This document shows positions 6,594 through 7,921 of a stretch of DNA of 7,921 nucleotides, one piece after another; position 1 is the first letter of the stretch; every line of letters begins with the position of its first letter. This stretch comes from Eggerthellaceae bacterium (GTDB lineage Bacteria > Actinomycetota > Coriobacteriia > Coriobacteriales > Eggerthellaceae). The notes beneath the pieces were generated by a model, which did no database searches, was not told the origin of the DNA, and saw nothing but the letters and a program-made list of their open reading frames with translations. The DNA lies in NCBI GenBank assembly GCA_003452695.1, contig DMNP01000366.1:3341-11261 (forward strand), read 5' to 3'. The position numbers and the translations under genes are program-made.

Positions 6594-7615
6594 AGCGGCT
6601 TCAGACATATTTCGCGCTGCTCGCAACGCTGCTGGCCATCCTCGCCGGATCGCTCATCCTGTTCGTGTGCGTGTGGCAATACGGCCTGCCGGGTTTCTCG
6701 TTTGCGCTGCTGCTGCCCGGCGCGTTGATAACGTTCGTGCTCAGCCTGCTCATAGGCTATTTCCTAGCCGAGCCCCTGCGGCTGCTGCTGCGCAAGGTGC
6801 GCGCCTACCGCGCCGGTGCGCCCGTAACCTTCGAACCCGACGGGCGCCTGTACGAATCCGACGAGCTGTCGGAATCGATGGGCGCGCTGGTGAAGAAGCT
6901 GGAATCGCAGCAAACCGACCTCGTGCGCGAAAGCCGCCGCCAGGGCGAATTCGTAAGCGATGTGGCCCACGAACTGCGCACGCCGTTAACTGCCATCCGT
7001 GGCAACGCCGAGATGCTGCAAGACCCCGGCCTGCCGGATTCCATGCGCGAGAAGTTCGCGGGCATCATCGTGTCGGAAAGCGAACGGCTCAGCCGGTTGG
7101 TGAACGACCTGCTGGCGTTGCAGCGCATCGAAAACGACAGCACGCCGGCCGACGAGCTTTCGCGCGTGAACCTGCGCGAAGTGGCGCAAGGCGTATTGGA
7201 CGCCCTGCGGCCCATCTTGCAGGAACGCCAGGCGAACACGGCCCTATCCGGCGAGGCTCCCGACGTGCTCGGCAGTCCCGACCGCCTGAAGGAGGCCCTG
7301 ACCAACCTGGTCGAAAACGCCAGCCGCTTCATCGAGCCCGGGGGGCATATCTCCATCGAGCTATCGGGGCTGCACGGCAATTCCATCGTGCAGGTAAGCG
7401 ACGACGGCGCAGGCTTCGGCGACATCGATCCCACGCTGCTCTTCGGCCGCTTCTACCGCGCCGACACATCGCGCGCCCGCAACACGGGCGGCACGGGCCT
7501 TGGCCTTGCCATCGTGAAATCAATCGTGGAATCGCACGACGGCACCGTGGAAGCCGTGAACCGCGCTGGCGGCGGCGCCACGTTCATCATCGCCATCCCC
7601 TCCATCGAGGAATAG
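6590..7615 (+). CDS. Sensor histidine kinase with two membrane helices and almost no extracellular loop; start codon non-canonical (AUA?)
   Basis: Membrane histidine kinase of 341 residues if begun at ATA 6590. TM1 (about 6-28, YFALLATLLAILAGSLILF) and TM2 (about 36-60, FSFALLLPGALITFVLSLLI) are separated by only about ten residues. A HAMP-like stretch follows (PLRLLLRKVRAYRAG). The H box is FVSDVAHELRTP with H127. The N box is NLVENAS (N239, N243), the G1 box DDGAGF, the F box LFGRFYRAD and the G2 box GGTGLGLAIV. There is no separate sensor domain. The frame is open from the TAG at 6578, but it has no ATG, GTG or TTG before GTG 6665, which would delete TM1 and leave a 316-residue protein. 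ATA 6590 overlaps the regulator's TAA as ATAA, the position where ATGA is common, with AGG 8 nt upstream (6579-6581). Translational coupling to the regulator is therefore likely. If AUA is not used, the start is GTG 6665 or a CTG at 6617 or 6629. Confidence 0.85.
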   Translation: MKRLQTYFALLATLLAILAGSLILFVCVWQYGLPGFSFALLLPGALITFVLSLLIGYFLAEPLRLLLRKVRAYRAGAPVTFEPDGRLYESDELSESMGALVKKLESQQTDLVRESRRQGEFVSDVAHELRTPLTAIRGNAEMLQDPGLPDSMREKFAGIIVSESERLSRLVNDLLALQRIENDSTPADELSRVNLREVAQGVLDALRPILQERQANTALSGEAPDVLGSPDRLKEALTNLVENASRFIEPGGHISIELSGLHGNSIVQVSDDGAGFGDIDPTLLFGRFYRADTSRARNTGGTGLGLAIVKSIVESHDGTVEAVNRAGGGATFIIAIPSIEE

Positions 7616-7619
7616 CCGA

Positions 7620-7788
7620 GTTGAAGCCCCCTTTAACGCATAATGCCTGAGGCTTCGTCATCGGACTCCAGGGCTTGTGCGCAGAAGGGGGATTCGATCA
7701 AATATATCTACTTGAATCCCCCTTCTACGCACAAGCCAAGGTTTGACTGGCATTCCATCAGAGATTATGCACGGAATGGGGATTCAAG
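7620..7788. repeat. Symmetrical array of four 24-nt repeats in alternating orientation (REP/BIME- or MITE-like)
   Basis: Copies are A (minus, 7620-7643), B (plus, 7675-7698), C (minus, 7711-7734) and D (plus, 7765-7788). All share a core close to GAAGGGGGATTC preceded by TTRTGCG. Compared with C, B matches at 21 of 24 positions, and A and D each at 19 of 24. Centre-to-centre distances are 55, 36 and 54, so A/D and B/C are both symmetric about 7704. The array begins 4 nt after the sensor kinase stop codon. It contains no ORF and no transposase. It looks like an intergenic palindromic repeat element or a miniature mobile element, but no family is recognised. Confidence 0.75.
7672..7737. repeat. 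Near-perfect 24-bp inverted repeat (central hairpin of the array)
   Basis: Arms 7672-7695 and 7714-7737 pair at 23 of 24 positions. The one exception is C7682 against A7727, which becomes a G-U pair in the minus-strand RNA. The 18-nt loop is A/T-rich (contains AAATATATCTAC). No U-run follows on either strand, so it is not a standard intrinsic terminator, although it could still stop transcription or protect the kinase mRNA 3' end. Confidence 0.85.
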
Positions 7789-7921
7789 CATATCTATTGC
7801 GCTGCATGTTGCACACATCTCATGCAGAGCGTGCTTTCCTAGATGGCCCTCCCGAACGCGCAACGGCCAACGACCCGCTCCCCCGGGCCCCGCCATAGCC
7901 GCCCGCCGACTCGCCCTCTGC
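7789..7921. other. Right edge: no supported gene
   Basis: The only structure seen is CTGCATG (7802-7808) with CATGCAG (7821-7827), a 7-bp stem over a 12-nt loop followed by AGCGTGCTTTCC. The last 60 bases are extremely GC-rich. A minus-strand frame open from the window edge to TGA at 7822-7820 would encode a Gly/Ser/Ala-rich tail of 33 residues. It could be the end of a gene beyond the window, but nothing in it is diagnostic. Confidence 0.4.

Noticed and set aside
6553..7650. A 365-codon plus-strand frame overlapping the kinase
   Set aside because: It is an Arg/Ala/Pro-rich shadow of the histidine kinase, whose H, N, G1 and G2 boxes identify the real frame.
7672..7737. Intrinsic terminator of the two-component operon
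   Set aside because: The stem is far longer than usual and no U-run follows on either strand, so I report it as a repeat hairpin only.
7620..7788. CRISPR array
   Set aside because: There are only four copies, in alternating orientation, with unequal spacers that partly share sequence, and no cas genes. CRISPR repeats are direct and evenly spaced.

Overview
The window is GC-rich bacterial chromosome with strong third-position G/C bias. I infer a Gram-positive actinobacterial lineage, most likely Coriobacteriia (Eggerthellaceae-like). The reasons are the menaquinone methyltransferase, a type III pantothenate kinase, an RsbV/RsbW-type pair, and one very large polypeptide joining the tRNA t6A enzymes. 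The taxonomic call comes from gene content and style, not from a database match.

Layout. (1) 1-705, plus: the 3' part of a demethylmenaquinone methyltransferase gene that began before the window. (2) 908-1644, plus: a two-gene operon of a STAS anti-sigma-factor antagonist and an RsbW-like serine kinase/anti-sigma factor. No sigma factor gene is visible. (3) 1702-5762, minus: a two-gene unit read coaX then a 1050-residue TsaE-TsaB-RimI-TsaD fusion. It converges on the kinase gene at a shared hairpin and probably starts from an extended -10 promoter (TGCTATAAT) at 5829-5837. (4) 5898-7615, plus: an OmpR-family response regulator overlapped by a short-loop sensor histidine kinase that lacks a canonical start codon upstream of its first membrane helix. 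(5) 7616-7921: no supported gene. It contains a symmetrical array of four copies of a 24-nt motif in alternating orientation, then about 130 bases with nothing recognised.

How the genes work together. The fusion would supply, from one chain, the t6A37 transferase (TsaD), its dimerisation partner (TsaB), its ATPase (TsaE) and the S18 N-acetyltransferase (RimI). CoaX, upstream in the same unit, makes the first committed intermediate of coenzyme A, whose acetyl form is the RimI donor. The response regulator/kinase and the STAS/kinase pairs are independent signalling modules.

Most worth a second look: the palindromic four-copy repeat array after the sensor kinase, the four-domain t6A/RimI fusion, the apparent AUA start of the sensor kinase, the coaX leader that can pair with its own ribosome binding site, and the degenerate 5-nt repeats on both sides of coaX.
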